DNA from: Sphingorhabdus sp.
GTDB taxonomy: Bacteria; Pseudomonadota; Alphaproteobacteria; Sphingomonadales; Sphingomonadaceae
Direction of reading: 5' to 3'
NCBI GenBank assembly: GCA_015478735.1
Contig: JADMKQ010000003.1
Span: 1-51,051, forward strand
DNA: 51,051 bases
Under the pieces are notes generated by a model. That model worked only from the letters and a program-made list of their open reading frames with translations, searched no databases and had not been told where the DNA came from. Each line of letters starts with the position of its first letter. The first letter of the stretch is position 1. Positions 15,577 through 25,505 of this stretch are shown here, piece after piece. Both the position numbers and the translations under genes were made by a program.

Positions 15577-17670
15577 ATGGCACGCAGCCATCCGCTCGAA
15601 CGATACCGTAATATCGGCATTATGGCCCATATTGATGCTGGCAAGACAACCACCACCGAACGTATCTTGTTCTATACGGGCAAGTCTTACAAGATCGGCG
15701 AGACCCATGAAGGTACGGCCACCATGGACTGGATGGAGCAAGAGCAGGAGCGTGGTATTACCATTACCTCTGCTGCTACCACCTGTTTCTGGAATGCCGA
15801 AGATCGTCAAGGTCCAGAGCACCGGATTAACATTATCGACACACCAGGCCACGTTGACTTCACCATCGAAGTTGAACGTTCGCTGCGTGTGCTTGACGGC
15901 GCGGTAGCCTGTTTCGACGGCGTTGCCGGCGTTGAGCCGCAGTCAGAAACGGTCTGGCGTCAGGCTGATAAATATAAAGTGCCGCGGATGTGCTTCATCA
16001 ACAAGCTCGACCGGACCGGCGCCAATTTTGAATTCTGTGTGCAGTCGATCATCGACCGTCTCGGTGCGACGCCGGCTGTGATCTATATTCCTATCGGTAT
16101 CGAATCGTCGCTTGTCGGACTGGTTGACCTTGTGAACATGCGTTCCATCGTCTGGAAGAACGAAGATCTTGGCGCTGAATATACCTATGGCGAGATCCCG
16201 GAAGATCTGGTCGACAAGGCCACTGAATATCGTGAAAAACTGATCGAGCTTGCTGTTGAGCAAGACGATGACGTGATGGAACAATATCTGGAAGGCAACG
16301 AGCCTGATGCAGCGACCCTGAAGGCGCTCATCCGCAAAGGCACGCTGAACCAGAGCTTCGTTCCTGTGCTCTGCGGTTCCGCGTTCAAGAACAAAGGCGT
16401 TCAGCCTCTGCTCGACGCGATTGTCGACTATATGCCAAGCCCGATCGACGTGGAAGACATCAAAGGCGTCAAGCTTGATGGCGAAACCGAAGATTCCCGT
16501 CCTTCCACCGACGACGCACCATTTGCTGCACTGGCTTTCAAAGTCATGAATGACCCGTTCGTGGGTTCCTTGACCTTTGCCCGTATCTATTCCGGCAAGC
16601 TGGAAAAAGGTTCCGTGCTGAACTCGGTTAAAGACAAGAAAGAAAAAGTCGGCCGTATCCTCGAGATGCACTCGAATGACCGGAAAGATATTGATGAAGC
16701 CTTTGCTGGCGACATCATTGCTCTGGCTGGTATGAAGGCGACCACGACCGGTGACACGCTTTGTGATCCTGCTCATCCGATCATTCTTGAACGGATGGAG
16801 TTCCCTGATCCCGTGATCGAGCTTTCGGTTGAACCAAAAACCAAGGCTGACCAGGAAAAGATGGGCGTTGCTCTGAACCGTCTGGCTGCGGAAGATCCCT
16901 CGTTCCAGGTAACCACCGACCACGAATCCGGTCAGACGATCATCAAGGGCATGGGCGAGCTTCACCTCGACATTCTGGTTGATCGCATGAAGCGCGAATT
17001 CAAAGTGGAAGCCAATGTTGGTGCACCGCAGGTGGCTTATCGTGAATCCCTCGGTAAAGCTGTTGAAGTCGATTACACCCATAAGAAACAATCCGGCGGT
17101 TCCGGACAGTTTGCGCGTATCAAGTTTGAAGTCACGCCCGGTGAGCGCGGTTCAGGCATTACCTTTGAAGACGAAATCAAGGGCGGTAACATTCCGAAGG
17201 AATATATCCCGTCAGTCGAAAAAGGTATGCGTGAGACTGCTGAAACCGGCAGCCTGATCGGCTTCCCGATCATCGACTTTAACATTCGTGTTTTTGACGG
17301 CGCCTATCATGACGTTGACTCCTCGGCCCTGGCTTTTGAAATTGCGGCTCGCGCTGCAATGCGTGAAGCGGCCCAGAAGTCCGGCATCAAATTGCTTGAG
17401 CCGGTCATGAAGGTCGAAGTGGTTACTCCGGATGATTATCTGGGTGACGTGATCGGCGATCTTAACTCTCGCCGTGGCCAGATCCAGGGTACCGATACAC
17501 GCGGCAACGCGCAGTCGGTTGACGCTCTGGTGCCACTGGCAAACATGTTCGGCTATGTGAACGAGCTACGCTCTTTCACACAGGGACGCGCACAATATAC
17601 CATGCAGTTCTCTCACTATGAAGAAGTGCCACGGAATGTTGCAGATGAATTGAAAGAGAAGCTGGCTTAA
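15577..17670 (+). CDS. fusA: translation elongation factor G
   Basis: A 697-residue GTPase that drives ribosomal translocation and, with RRF, recycling. GTPase motifs: [14 protein letters not shown] at about residues 17-30, the switch I region [20 protein letters not shown], and NKLDR. Domains II to V follow in normal order, ending with [21 protein letters not shown]. The ATG at 15577 is chosen because GGAG lies 8 bases before it and the family starts with [18 protein letters not shown]; the frame is open 39 codons further up, but that part is not EF-G. It is the third gene of the str operon. Confidence 0.97.
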   Translation: MARSHPLERYRNIGIMAHIDAGKTTTTERILFYTGKSYKIGETHEGTATMDWMEQEQERGITITSAATTCFWNAEDRQGPEHRINIIDTPGHVDFTIEVERSLRVLDGAVACFDGVAGVEPQSETVWRQADKYKVPRMCFINKLDRTGANFEFCVQSIIDRLGATPAVIYIPIGIESSLVGLVDLVNMRSIVWKNEDLGAEYTYGEIPEDLVDKATEYREKLIELAVEQDDDVMEQYLEGNEPDAATLKALIRKGTLNQSFVPVLCGSAFKNKGVQPLLDAIVDYMPSPIDVEDIKGVKLDGETEDSRPSTDDAPFAALAFKVMNDPFVGSLTFARIYSGKLEKGSVLNSVKDKKEKVGRILEMHSNDRKDIDEAFAGDIIALAGMKATTTGDTLCDPAHPIILERMEFPDPVIELSVEPKTKADQEKMGVALNRLAAEDPSFQVTTDHESGQTIIKGMGELHLDILVDRMKREFKVEANVGAPQVAYRESLGKAVEVDYTHKKQSGGSGQFARIKFEVTPGERGSGITFEDEIKGGNIPKEYIPSVEKGMRETAETGSLIGFPIIDFNIRVFDGAYHDVDSSALAFEIAARAAMREAAQKSGIKLLEPVMKVEVVTPDDYLGDVIGDLNSRRGQIQGTDTRGNAQSVDALVPLANMFGYVNELRSFTQGRAQYTMQFSHYEEVPRNVADELKEKLA

Positions 17671-17761
17671 CCGCCGCGGCTCTTTTTACGAGTAACCGCG
17701 CTTACTTTCTGTTTCTGGGGAAGAATCCAGCCCAGAAGCCGAAAGGGTGTTGACAGATTTG

Positions 17762-17793
17762 GATAGTCTCGCCAAAGCGCGGCACGGACTATC
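17762..17793 (+). promoter_or_regulatory. hairpin in the tuf leader
   Basis: GATAGTC (17762-17768) and GACTATC (17787-17793) form a stem 28 bases before the tuf ATG. A CTGGG/CCCAG stem lies just upstream (from about 17715). The TTGACA at 17750 has no good -10 partner, so this looks like a leader RNA fold and not a promoter. Confidence 0.35.
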
Positions 17794-17821
17794 AAGACGA
17801 TAGAAATTAGAGGTAGATAAA

Positions 17822-19012
17822 ATGGCAAAAGCAAAGTTTGAACGCAATAAGCCGCATTGCAATATCGGCACCATCGGTCACGTTGACCACGGTAAAACCA
17901 CGTTGACCGCAGCAATCACGAAAGTGCTGGCTGAATCTTCAGGTGGTGTAGCCGTAGACTTCGCGAACATCGACAAAGCTCCTGAAGAGCGTGAGCGCGG
18001 CATCACCATTTCAACGTCTCACGTTGAATATGAAACCGAAGCGCGTCACTATGCGCACGTCGACTGCCCAGGTCACGCTGACTATGTTAAGAACATGATC
18101 ACCGGTGCTGCTCAGATGGACGGCGCTATCCTGGTTGTGAACGCAGCTGACGGCCCAATGCCACAGACCCGTGAGCACATCCTGCTTGCTCGTCAGGTTG
18201 GTGTTCCTGCTCTTGTTGTTTTCATGAACAAAGTTGACCAGGTTGACGATCCAGAGTTGCTCGAACTCGTCGAAATGGAAATTCGTGAACTGCTTTCTTC
18301 TTACGACTTCCCAGGTGATGACATTCCTGTGATCGCTGGTTCTGCTCTTGCAGCACTTGAAGGTCGTGACGATGAGATCGGCAAAGACAAGATCCTTGAA
18401 CTGATGAAAGCTGTCGATGACTTCATTCCTCAGCCAGAACGTCCTGTTGACCTTCCGTTCCTGATGCCAATCGAAGACGTGTTCTCGATCTCTGGTCGTG
18501 GTACGGTTGTTACCGGCCGTGTTGAAACCGGCATTGTTAACGTAGGCGACGAAGTTGAAATCGTTGGTATCAAAGATACCACGAAAACAACCGTTACCGG
18601 CGTTGAAATGTTCCGCAAGCTGCTCGACTCCGGTCAGGCTGGCGACAACATTGGTGCTTTGATCCGCGGCGTTGCTCGTGAAGACGTTGAGCGTGGCCAG
18701 GTTCTTTGTAAGCCAGGTACGATTACACCGCACACCGAGTTCAGTGCAGAAGTCTACGTTCTGTCCAAAGACGAAGGTGGACGTCACACGCCATTTTTCG
18801 CTAACTATCGCCCACAGTTCTACTTCCGTACAACGGACGTAACCGGCGAAGTTATCCTTCCTGAAGGAACGGAAATGGTTATGCCTGGTGACAACGTGAC
18901 CATCAACGTGAAGTTGATCGCACCAATCGCTATGGACCAGGGTCTTCGCTTCGCTATCCGCGAAGGTGGCCGGACTGTTGGTTCTGGGGTTGTCAGCTCC
19001 GTAACAAAGTAA
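17822..19012 (+). CDS. tuf: translation elongation factor Tu
   Basis: A 396-residue GTPase that brings aminoacyl-tRNA to the ribosome. [10 protein letters not shown] (about residues 19-28), the switch I region [20 protein letters not shown] and NKVD are intact, and domains II and III end with [19 protein letters not shown]. Start: AGAGGTAGATAAA places GAGG 9 bases before ATG. It shows the strongest codon bias of the window, as expected for a very highly expressed gene, which also explains the long antisense open frame. Only this one tuf copy is seen here. Confidence 0.98.
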   Translation: MAKAKFERNKPHCNIGTIGHVDHGKTTLTAAITKVLAESSGGVAVDFANIDKAPEERERGITISTSHVEYETEARHYAHVDCPGHADYVKNMITGAAQMDGAILVVNAADGPMPQTREHILLARQVGVPALVVFMNKVDQVDDPELLELVEMEIRELLSSYDFPGDDIPVIAGSALAALEGRDDEIGKDKILELMKAVDDFIPQPERPVDLPFLMPIEDVFSISGRGTVVTGRVETGIVNVGDEVEIVGIKDTTKTTVTGVEMFRKLLDSGQAGDNIGALIRGVAREDVERGQVLCKPGTITPHTEFSAEVYVLSKDEGGRHTPFFANYRPQFYFRTTDVTGEVILPEGTEMVMPGDNVTINVKLIAPIAMDQGLRFAIREGGRTVGSGVVSSVTK

Positions 19013-19026
19013 TATAGGACTGCATC

Positions 19027-19054
19027 GCCGCCCGGATTTAGTGATTCGGGCGGC
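19027..19054 (+). terminator. first hairpin after tuf
   Basis: GCCGCCCG (19027-19034) and CGGGCGGC (19047-19054) form a perfect 8-bp stem starting 14 bases after the tuf stop. No T-run follows. Its arms can also pair with those of the terminator at 19087, giving two mutually exclusive folds. Confidence 0.5.
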
Positions 19055-19086
19055 TGCTTCCAGCCCGAATGGGCATGGCGTAAATT

Positions 19087-19112
19087 CCGCCCGGCAAAAT
19101 CGGGCGGTTTTT
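19087..19112 (+). terminator. rho-independent terminator between tuf and rpsJ
   Basis: CCGCCCG (19087-19093) and CGGGCGG (19101-19107) are followed by TTTTTATTTT. It should end or attenuate str-operon transcription before the S10 genes. Confidence 0.75.
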
Positions 19113-19136
19113 ATTTTGAAGGTTTTAACATAGGTT

Positions 19137-19183
19137 TCCTTCGTTGTGACTTGGCAGAGTAACTGCCCGAGCTTAGCGAAGGA
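19137..19183 (+). promoter_or_regulatory. nested hairpin in the rpsJ leader
   Basis: The outer stem TCCTTCG (19137-19143) / CGAAGGA (19177-19183) encloses GGCAG (19153-19157) / CTGCC (19163-19167). It ends 30 bases before the rpsJ ATG and could be the S10-leader type of r-protein control element, though it has no sequence match that I recognise. Confidence 0.4.
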
Positions 19184-19213
19184 TGGCTCTTTGACATTGG
19201 TATAAGGTTCATA

Positions 19214-19525
19214 ATGGAAACGCAGAATATTCGCATACGCCTGAAGGCATTCGATCACCGGGTTCTTGATCAGGCAACAGGGGATATCGCTGACACAGCT
19301 CGTCGTACCGGCGCGCTTATCCGTGGACCGATACCATTGCCAACGCATATTGAAAAATTCACCGTAAACCGCGGCCCGCACGTTGATAAAAAATCACGTG
19401 AACAGTTTGAGGTCCGGACTTATAAGCGGTTGCTCGATATTGTGCAGCCTACGCCGCAAACCGTTGATGCTTTGATGAAGCTCGACCTTGCTGCTGGTGT
19501 GAATGTAGAGATTAAGCTCGCTTAA
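19214..19525 (+). CDS. rpsJ: 30S ribosomal protein S10
   Basis: A 103-residue small-subunit protein that also takes part in NusB-dependent antitermination. The sequence [24 protein letters not shown], the [26 protein letters not shown] loop and the end [13 protein letters not shown]-type strand are all standard. AAGG lies 8 bases before the ATG. First gene of the S10 group; a 211-base structured spacer, longer than usual, separates it from rplC. Confidence 0.97.
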   Translation: METQNIRIRLKAFDHRVLDQATGDIADTARRTGALIRGPIPLPTHIEKFTVNRGPHVDKKSREQFEVRTYKRLLDIVQPTPQTVDALMKLDLAAGVNVEIKLA

Positions 19526-19538
19526 TGTGAGTGATGAC

Positions 19539-19557
19539 GCTGCCCCGATCGGGCAGC
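19539..19557 (+). promoter_or_regulatory. hairpin in the rpsJ-rplC spacer
   Basis: GCTGCCC (19539-19545) / GGGCAGC (19551-19557) lies 14 bases after rpsJ. It is followed by a second imperfect fold, ACATG...GGAC-TT-GTCC...CATGT (about 19563-19595). There is no T-run, so a translational control or processing role is more likely than termination. Confidence 0.35.
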
Positions 19558-19736
19558 GGTGACATGGGAAACCGCCGGACTTGTCCGGGTCATGTGTCCC
19601 CCGTCTTAGTTTACTTGATCCTCGGATCATTTGAGCGCTTTGGCCCGGACGGGGCGATATTCAAAATTTTGGGCTGAGTTTTTGTAGCACGCCCGCTAGC
19701 AATACCGCGACCGGGCCTCTGTAAGGAGAAATGATC

Positions 19737-20591
19737 GTGCGTACTGGCGTGATCGCGAAGAAAATGGGAATGACCCGTTTGTTCCAGGAAGATGGTCGGC
19801 ACGTGCCGGTAACCGTTCTTTCCCTGGAAGAATGTCAGGTTGTTGGAGCCCGTAACCAGGAACGTGATGGCTATTTTGCTGTCCAGCTTGGTGCAGGTGC
19901 CCGTAAAGCGAAAAATGTAAACAAACCACAACGTGAAGCTTTTGCTAAAGCAGAAGTAGAGCCCAAGGCACGTGTTGCCGAATTCCGGGTCGAGAGCGAA
20001 GATGCTCTGCTCCCCGTTGGTGCGACCATCACCGCAGACCACTTCATTGCGGGTCAAATGGTTGACATTCAGGGTGTGACGCAAGGTAAAGGCTTTGCCG
20101 GTGCCATGAAGCGTTGGGGTTTCGGCGGTATGCGCGCCAGCCACGGTGTTTCTATCTCTCACCGTGCTCACGGTTCGACTGGTCAGAACCAGGATCCGGG
20201 TAAAGTCTTCAAAGGCAAGAAGATGGCCGGTCACATGGGTGCCAAAAACCGCACTCAACAAAATCTTGAAATCGTTCGCACAGACGCCGCTCGCGGTCTG
20301 ATCTTTGTGCGCGGCAGCGTTCCCGGTTCAAAGGGTGGCTGGCTGCTGGTTAAAGATGCTGTGAAAGTTGCTCTTCCTGAGGGCGTTCCATTCCCGGGTG
20401 CTATGCGCCGCAATGCGGATGAAACGGCTACCGAAGATGCGCCAGCAGGTATGATCGAAGCGGATGCAGCGGTCGAAACGCCAGTTGGTCCAACCGATGC
20501 GGAAATCGCAGCAGCAGCAGCGGAAACTCCCGCAGAAACACCGGCAGAAGAAAAATCCGATGCCGCAGATGATGCAGGGAAGGAGGGCTAA
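19737..20591 (+). CDS. rplC: 50S ribosomal protein L3 with acidic C-terminal tail
   Basis: A 284-residue early-assembly protein of the large subunit. The core [16 protein letters not shown] through [18 protein letters not shown] is normal, including the peptidyl-transferase loop around [20 protein letters not shown]. About 75 residues follow that most L3 proteins lack: Ala/Glu/Thr rich and acidic ([20 protein letters not shown]). The GTG at 19737 is chosen because AAGGAG is 8 bases away and homologues begin at this residue; ATG at 19731 is only 2 bases from the same site. It lies 3 bp before rplD. Confidence 0.95.
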   Translation: MRTGVIAKKMGMTRLFQEDGRHVPVTVLSLEECQVVGARNQERDGYFAVQLGAGARKAKNVNKPQREAFAKAEVEPKARVAEFRVESEDALLPVGATITADHFIAGQMVDIQGVTQGKGFAGAMKRWGFGGMRASHGVSISHRAHGSTGQNQDPGKVFKGKKMAGHMGAKNRTQQNLEIVRTDAARGLIFVRGSVPGSKGGWLLVKDAVKVALPEGVPFPGAMRRNADETATEDAPAGMIEADAAVETPVGPTDAEIAAAAAETPAETPAEEKSDAADDAGKEG

Positions 20592-20594
20592 GCC

Positions 20595-21233
20595 ATGAAA
20601 ATCAAAGTGAAATCCCTCGACGGTAAAGCCCTGACCGGCGCAAAAGCTGACATCGAGCTGAATGATGACGTGTTCGGCCTCGAAGCGCGCGCAGATATTC
20701 TGCACCGCGTCGTAAACTGGCAGCGCGAAAACGCACGCGGCACGGCTCGTGCCGTTCGTGAGCGCGGCGATGTTGCCCGTACCGGTAAGAAGTTCGGCAA
20801 CCAGAAAGGTGGCGGCGGTGCTCGTCACGGTTCACGCCGGGCTCCTGTCTTCATCGGTGGTGGTAAAGCCCACGGGCCTCGCAAACGTGATTTCAACACC
20901 TCGCTGAACAAGAAAGTTCGTGCGCTTGGTCTGAAAATGGCGCTGAGCGACAAAGCGAAGAACGACAATCTGATCGTGCTGGAAAATATCGAGCTTAAGG
21001 AAGCGAAAACAAAAGCGCTTTTGGCTCTTATCGCGAAACTTGGTTTCGGAAACTCGGCTCTCGTCATGGACGGTGATGCAGTGAATGACGCTTTCTCGAA
21101 AGCTTCGTCCAACATCCCGCGCCTGAACGTCATGCCGGCTGCTGGTGCCAATGTTTATGACATTTTGAACCACGACACCTTGGTGCTTACCCGTGCCGCG
21201 GTCGAAAAGCTGGAGGCACGCTTCAATGGCTAA
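20595..21233 (+). CDS. rplD: 50S ribosomal protein L4
   Basis: A 212-residue rRNA-binding protein lining the exit tunnel; in enterobacteria it also represses its own operon. The conserved tunnel loop [24 protein letters not shown] and HGPRKRDF are intact, and the C-terminal part [18 protein letters not shown] is normal. It overlaps rplW by 8 bp, which suggests translational coupling. GGAGGG lies at the rplC end just upstream of the ATG. Confidence 0.97.
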   Translation: MKIKVKSLDGKALTGAKADIELNDDVFGLEARADILHRVVNWQRENARGTARAVRERGDVARTGKKFGNQKGGGGARHGSRRAPVFIGGGKAHGPRKRDFNTSLNKKVRALGLKMALSDKAKNDNLIVLENIELKEAKTKALLALIAKLGFGNSALVMDGDAVNDAFSKASSNIPRLNVMPAAGANVYDILNHDTLVLTRAAVEKLEARFNG

Positions 21234-21534
21234 AAAAGAAGCAATCGACATTCGTCACTATGACGTGATTGTCGGCCCGCACATCACCGAGAAATCAACT
21301 TTGCTAAGCGAAAATAACGCTGTGGTTTTCAAAGTCGCTAACACCGCGACCAAGCCGCAGATCAAAGCCGCTGTCGAAGCGTTGTTCGATGTCAAGGTCA
21401 AGGGCGTGAACACGCTGGTCCAAAAGGGCAAGAGCAAGCGCTGGAAGGGTCGTCCCTACACGCGCAACGATGTTAAGAAAGCTGTCGTTACTTTGGCTGA
21501 AGGCCAGACCATCGACATCACAACCGGAATCTAG
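21226..21534 (+). CDS. rplW: 50S ribosomal protein L23
   Basis: A 102-residue exit-tunnel protein that docks SRP and trigger factor. The start at ATG 21226 ([17 protein letters not shown]) has TGGAGG about 9 bases upstream inside rplD. The core [20 protein letters not shown] and [19 protein letters not shown] are standard. It overlaps the last 8 bases of rplD. The open frame extends further upstream but only within rplD. Confidence 0.96.
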   Translation: MAKKEAIDIRHYDVIVGPHITEKSTLLSENNAVVFKVANTATKPQIKAAVEALFDVKVKGVNTLVQKGKSKRWKGRPYTRNDVKKAVVTLAEGQTIDITTGI

Positions 21535-21548
21535 GGCGGGAATAGAAG

Positions 21549-22385
21549 ATGGCATTAAAATCCTATAAACCGACAAGTCCCGCGCAACGTGGTCTTATCC
21601 TGGTGGATAAGAGCGGCCTTTGGAAAGGCAAGCCCGTCAAAGCGCTTGTTGAAGGTAAGCGCAAGACTGGCGGTCGTAATAATAAAGGGCATGTGACCTC
21701 TCGCGGTATTGCTGGTGGTCATAAGCAAAGATATCGTCTGGTGGACTTCAAGCGCCGCAAGTTCGATATGTCTGCAACTGTTGAGCGGATCGAATATGAT
21801 CCTAACCGGACCGCCTTTATTGCACTGATCAAGTACGAAGACGGTGAGCTGAGCTATATCCTGGCTCCTCAGCGTCTTGCTGTTGGCGATTCAGTGATTG
21901 CTGGCGAAAAAGTTGACGTGAAGCCTGGTAACGCGATGAAACTGTCGCAGATGCCAATCGGTACGATCGTTCACAATGTGGAAATGAAGCCAGGGAAGGG
22001 CGGCCAGATCGCTCGCTCCGCCGGCACTTATGTCCAGATTGTTGGCCGTGACCGCGGCATGGTTATTGTTCGCCTGAACTCTGGTGAACAACGCTATATC
22101 CGCAGCGATTGCATGGGCACGGTTGGCGCGGTTTCAAACCCCGACAACTCGAACCAGAATTTCGGTAAAGCTGGCCGTACTCGTTGGAAGGGGCGTCGTC
22201 CTCTTACTCGCGGCGTTGCCAAGAACCCTGTCGATCACCCGCACGGCGGTGGTGAAGGCCGGACTTCCGGTGGTCGTCACCCAGTGACACCATGGGGCAA
22301 GCCGACAAAGGGTGCTCGTACTCGTAAGAACAAAACGACGGACAAGATGATCATCCGGTCGCGTCACGCTAAGAAGAAGAGGTAA
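21549..22385 (+). CDS. rplB: 50S ribosomal protein L2
   Basis: A 278-residue protein close to the peptidyl-transferase centre and needed for subunit joining. The start [19 protein letters not shown] is the alphaproteobacterial form. The conserved [21 protein letters not shown] loop, with the important histidine, and the basic end RSRHAKKKR are intact. It lies 2 bp before rpsS and 14 bp after rplW. Confidence 0.98.
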   Translation: MALKSYKPTSPAQRGLILVDKSGLWKGKPVKALVEGKRKTGGRNNKGHVTSRGIAGGHKQRYRLVDFKRRKFDMSATVERIEYDPNRTAFIALIKYEDGELSYILAPQRLAVGDSVIAGEKVDVKPGNAMKLSQMPIGTIVHNVEMKPGKGGQIARSAGTYVQIVGRDRGMVIVRLNSGEQRYIRSDCMGTVGAVSNPDNSNQNFGKAGRTRWKGRRPLTRGVAKNPVDHPHGGGEGRTSGGRHPVTPWGKPTKGARTRKNKTTDKMIIRSRHAKKKR

Positions 22386-22387
22386 GC

Positions 22388-22663
22388 ATGGCTCGTTCCA
22401 TCAAAAAAGGTCCATTTGTTGACCTCCACCTGCTGAAAAAAGCACAGGACGCTCAGGAAGCTAGCAAGCGCGCGCCGATCAAGACCTGGTCACGTCGCTC
22501 CACTGTTCTTCCCGATTTTGTCGGGCTTACTTTTAACGTTTATAACGGTCAGAAATTCATTCCGGTTTCCGTGAATGAAGACATGGTTGGCCACAAGCTG
22601 GGCGAGTTCGCACCGACGCGTAACTATTACGGCCACGGCGCTGACAAAAAAGGCAAGAAATAA
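22388..22663 (+). CDS. rpsS: 30S ribosomal protein S19
   Basis: A 91-residue protein of the small-subunit head near the A and P sites. The start [17 protein letters not shown], the middle [19 protein letters not shown] and the end [20 protein letters not shown] are the usual form. The stop codon overlaps the rplV start by one base (TAATG), indicating coupled translation. Confidence 0.97.
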   Translation: MARSIKKGPFVDLHLLKKAQDAQEASKRAPIKTWSRRSTVLPDFVGLTFNVYNGQKFIPVSVNEDMVGHKLGEFAPTRNYYGHGADKKGKK

Positions 22664-23046
22664 TGGGTAAAGCATCATCACCCCGCCGCGTTGGCGACAA
22701 TGAAGCTTTGGCTGTCGGCAATTCCATTCGTGGATCTGCCCAAAAGCTGAATCTTGTTGCACAGCTGATCCGTGGCAAGAAAGCGGAAGACGCTTTGAAC
22801 ATCCTGTCCTTTTCCAAAAAGGCCATGGCGAAAGATGTGAGCAAGGTTCTCGCTTCCGCCATCGCGAATGCTGAAAACAACCACAACCTGGATGTTGATG
22901 CATTGGTCGTTCAGGAAGCCAGCGTTGGCAAGAGCCTGACCATGAAGCGGTGGAAAGCACGTGCTCGCGGTCGTTCAGCCAAGATCATCAAGCCATTTAG
23001 CCGCGTTCGTATCGTAGTTCGCGAAGCGCAAGAAGAAGAGGCGTAA
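22663..23046 (+). CDS. rplV: 50S ribosomal protein L22
   Basis: A 127-residue protein whose beta-hairpin lines the exit tunnel. The sequence [26 protein letters not shown] and the hairpin region [22 protein letters not shown] are conserved; the tail ends in an acidic EAQEEEA. It starts inside the rpsS stop codon and lies 3 bp before rpsC. Confidence 0.96.
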   Translation: MGKASSPRRVGDNEALAVGNSIRGSAQKLNLVAQLIRGKKAEDALNILSFSKKAMAKDVSKVLASAIANAENNHNLDVDALVVQEASVGKSLTMKRWKARARGRSAKIIKPFSRVRIVVREAQEEEA

Positions 23047-23049
23047 ACC

Positions 23050-23745
23050 ATGGGTCAAAAGAGTAATCCTATCGGGCTTCGCCTGCAGATTAACCGGACT
23101 TGGGATAGCCGCTGGTATGCGGATGGTTCCAATTATGGCGACCTCTTGATGGAAGACATCAAGATGCGGAAATACATTCTGGAAACCGTGCCACAGGCTG
23201 CGATCTCCAAGGTTGTGATCGAGCGTCCTGCCAAAACTTGCCGCGTATCCATCTATGCTGCCCGCCCCGGTGTTATCATCGGTAAAAAGGGTGCGGATAT
23301 CGAGAAGCTGCGCCGCAAATTGAGCGAAATGTCTTCTGGCGATGTGTCTTTGAACATTGTTGAAATTCGCAAGCCCGAAGTTGACGCACAGTTGGTGGCA
23401 CAGGGCATTGGTGACCAGCTCATCCGCCGTGTTGCTTTCCGCCGCGCTATGAAGCGTGCTGTTCAGTCGGCTCTGCGTCTGGGCGCTGAAGGTATTAAAA
23501 TTGTTTGTGGTGGCCGTTTGGGCGGAGCAGAAATTGCTCGCGTTGAATGGTACCGTGAAGGCCGCGTGCCGCTTCATACGCTGCGCGCCAATATCGACTA
23601 TGCCGAGCATGAAGCACTGACTGCTTATGGCATTATCGGTATCAAGGTCTGGATTTTCAAAGGCGAGATATTGGGTCACGACCCGATGGCTCAGGATCGG
23701 TTGATGGTGGAAGCGCAAACTTCCGGTGTTCGACCCTCTCGTTAA
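23050..23745 (+). CDS. rpsC: 30S ribosomal protein S3
   Basis: A 231-residue protein at the mRNA entry channel. The start [21 protein letters not shown], the KH-domain GxxG loop in [15 protein letters not shown] and the C-terminal domain [25 protein letters not shown] are all present. The length is typical for alphaproteobacteria. A 37-bp spacer follows before rplP. Confidence 0.97.
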   Translation: MGQKSNPIGLRLQINRTWDSRWYADGSNYGDLLMEDIKMRKYILETVPQAAISKVVIERPAKTCRVSIYAARPGVIIGKKGADIEKLRRKLSEMSSGDVSLNIVEIRKPEVDAQLVAQGIGDQLIRRVAFRRAMKRAVQSALRLGAEGIKIVCGGRLGGAEIARVEWYREGRVPLHTLRANIDYAEHEALTAYGIIGIKVWIFKGEILGHDPMAQDRLMVEAQTSGVRPSR

Positions 23746-23782
23746 TTGCCACGTTGATAGATTAGGGAATAGGTAGAGCATC

Positions 23783-24214
23783 ATGCTGCAACCAAGAAAA
23801 ACAAAATTCCGGAAGGCTCACAAGGGCCGGATTAAAGGAAGCGCAAAGGGCGGCACGACGCTGAACTTCGGCACTTATGGCCTGAAAGCCATGGAGCCAG
23901 AGCGGATTACGGCTCGTCAGATCGAAGCGGCTCGCCGTGCGATCACACGCCACATCAAACGGCAAGGTCGTTTGTGGATCCGTATTTTCCCGGACGTGCC
24001 GGTTTCAAAGAAGCCTGCCGAAGTCCGTCAGGGTAAAGGTAAGGGTTCTGTTGAATTCTGGGCGGCTCGCGTAAAGCCAGGCCGTATCATGTTTGAACTT
24101 GACGGTGTTCCCGGCCCAATTGCAGCGGTTGCTTTCGAGCGTGCAGCGATGAAGCTTCCTATTAAGACAAAAGTTGTGGCCCGCCTTGGCGACACCACAC
24201 ATTTGGAAGGTTAA
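23783..24214 (+). CDS. rplP: 50S ribosomal protein L16
   Basis: A 143-residue protein near the A-site t[46 protein letters not shown] and [22 protein letters not shown] match the family over the full length. An AATAGGTAGAG with an in-frame ATG lies upstream. It is followed 4 bp later by rpmC. Confidence 0.97.
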   Translation: MLQPRKTKFRKAHKGRIKGSAKGGTTLNFGTYGLKAMEPERITARQIEAARRAITRHIKRQGRLWIRIFPDVPVSKKPAEVRQGKGKGSVEFWAARVKPGRIMFELDGVPGPIAAVAFERAAMKLPIKTKVVARLGDTTHLEG

Positions 24215-24218
24215 GGAC

Positions 24219-24431
24219 ATGAGCAAGATACAGGATTTGCGGACCAAAACCGACGATCAGCTTGAAAGCGATCTGGGCGAACTGAAGCGCGAGGCATTTA
24301 ACCTGCGCTTCCAGGCCGCAACCAACCAGCTTGAAAAGCCTAGCCGGATGCGTGAAGTGCGCCGCACGATTGCGAAGATCAAAACACTACAGGGCGAGCG
24401 TGCGCAGGCCGCTGTCTCAGAAAAGGCGTAA
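24219..24431 (+). CDS. rpmC: 50S ribosomal protein L29
   Basis: A 70-residue two-helix protein near the exit tunnel. The start at ATG 24219 (MSKIQDLRTKTDDQLESDL) has AAGGAC directly upstream; the longer open frame lies inside rplP. The conserved AFNLRFQAATNQLEKPSRMREVRRTIAKIKT segment is complete. It lies 9 bp before rpsQ. Confidence 0.95.
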   Translation: MSKIQDLRTKTDDQLESDLGELKREAFNLRFQAATNQLEKPSRMREVRRTIAKIKTLQGERAQAAVSEKA

Positions 24432-24440
24432 GGAACCGAT

Positions 24441-24752
24441 ATGCCAAAATCTATTCTCACCGGCACGGTAGTGTCAGACAAAGGCGACAAGACAGTTGTC
24501 GTCAAAGTCGAACGCAAAATCAAACATCCGCTTTACGGAAAGATTATGCGGCGCTCGAAGAAATATCATGCGCATGATGAAAATAACGAGATCCGCACCG
24601 GCGAAACCGTGCGTATCGAGGAAACGAAACCGATCTCCAAGCTGAAAACTTGGAAGGTGCTGGAACGGGTTGGCGCTGCTGCCGGTCCTGCAACACCAAA
24701 GGTTGCCGAAATTACTGCTGCAGACGAAGGCGAAGTCAAAGCCGAAAGCTGA
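24441..24752 (+). CDS. rpsQ: 30S ribosomal protein S17 with short C-terminal tail
   Basis: A 103-residue rRNA-binding protein of the small subunit. The OB-fold core [23 protein letters not shown] and [22 protein letters not shown] are standard. About 20 extra residues follow the usual end at about 83-88 ([20 protein letters not shown]-type, Ala/Glu rich). AAGGAAC lies 6-7 bases before ATG. It closes the S10 group; a 61-bp spacer leads to rplN. Confidence 0.95.
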   Translation: MPKSILTGTVVSDKGDKTVVVKVERKIKHPLYGKIMRRSKKYHAHDENNEIRTGETVRIEETKPISKLKTWKVLERVGAAAGPATPKVAEITAADEGEVKAES

Positions 24753-24813
24753 AGCTAGCGAAGTTTAACTGTGCTCCGTTTGTCCGGGGCGGAATGAAGA
24801 AGGAATTGGATCC

Positions 24814-25182
24814 ATGATCCAGATGCAATCGAACTTGGAGGTCGCTGATAATAGCGGAGCCAAACGCGTGCAGTGTATCAAGGTGCTGGGCGGTTCCAAG
24901 CGCCGGTTCGCTGGCGTTGGCGACATTATTGTTGTGTCGATTAAAGAAGCTGCGCCGCGCGGTAAGGTCAAGAAAGGTGATGTTCACCGGGCCGTTATCG
25001 TTCGCACTCGTAAAGATATCCGCCGCAAAGACGGTTCGGTTATCCGCTTCGATACGAACGCCGCTGTGCTGGTCAACAATGCGAAGGAGCCAATCGGCAC
25101 CCGTATCTTTGGCCCAGTGGTTCGTGAACTGCGTGCCAAGAAGCACATGAAAATCATCAGTCTTGCGCCGGAGGTGCTATAA
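24814..25182 (+). CDS. rplN: 50S ribosomal protein L14
   Basis: A 122-residue inter-subunit bridge protein, standard length. [30 protein letters not shown] and the end [18 protein letters not shown] are conserved. AAGGA lies 8 bases upstream of the ATG. First gene of the spc group; rplX starts 2 bp after its stop. Confidence 0.97.
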   Translation: MIQMQSNLEVADNSGAKRVQCIKVLGGSKRRFAGVGDIIVVSIKEAAPRGKVKKGDVHRAVIVRTRKDIRRKDGSVIRFDTNAAVLVNNAKEPIGTRIFGPVVRELRAKKHMKIISLAPEVL

Positions 25183-25184
25183 TC

Positions 25185-25505
25185 ATGGCTAATGCTAAGA
25201 TTAAAAAGGGTGACACCGTTGTTGTTCTGTCCGGCAAGGACAAGGGCAAATCCGGTGAAGTAACCAAAGTGATGCCAAAGGACGGTAAACTAATCGTCGC
25301 TGGTGCCAATGTTGCTGTTCGTCACCGCAAACCGACACAGGCCAATCCGCAAGGTGGTCTGGAACGCCGTGAAGCACCTATGCACATCAGCAAGGTTGCC
25401 CTGGCCGATCCTAAAGATGGCAAACCGACACGGGTTCGCTTTGAAGAGAAAGACGGTAAAATGGTCCGTGTGGCCGTGAAATCCGGGGAGAAAGTCGATG
25501 GCTGA
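25185..25505 (+). CDS. rplX: 50S ribosomal protein L24
   Basis: A 106-residue KOW-motif assembly initiator. [22 protein letters not shown] is the KOW region, and [23 protein letters not shown] is the conserved middle. GGAGG lies 7-8 bases before the ATG inside rplN. The last 8 bases overlap the rplE start (ATGGCTGA), so the two should be translated in a coupled manner. Confidence 0.96.
   Translation: MANAKIKKGDTVVVLSGKDKGKSGEVTKVMPKDGKLIVAGANVAVRHRKPTQANPQGGLERREAPMHISKVALADPKDGKPTRVRFEEKDGKMVRVAVKSGEKVDG

Noticed and set aside
15943-17091. 382-codon open frame antisense to fusA
   Set aside because: Shadow of fusA; the sense gene is certain and composition is not protein-like.
17750-17778. 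TTGACA as -35 of a tuf promoter
   Set aside because: At spacings of 16-18 the downstream bases are CCAAAG/CAAAGC/AAAGCG, not a -10; the region forms hairpins instead.
18011-19381. 456-codon open frame antisense to tuf
   Set aside because: It is a by-product of the extreme codon bias of tuf on the other strand; no ribosome-binding site and no known protein pattern.
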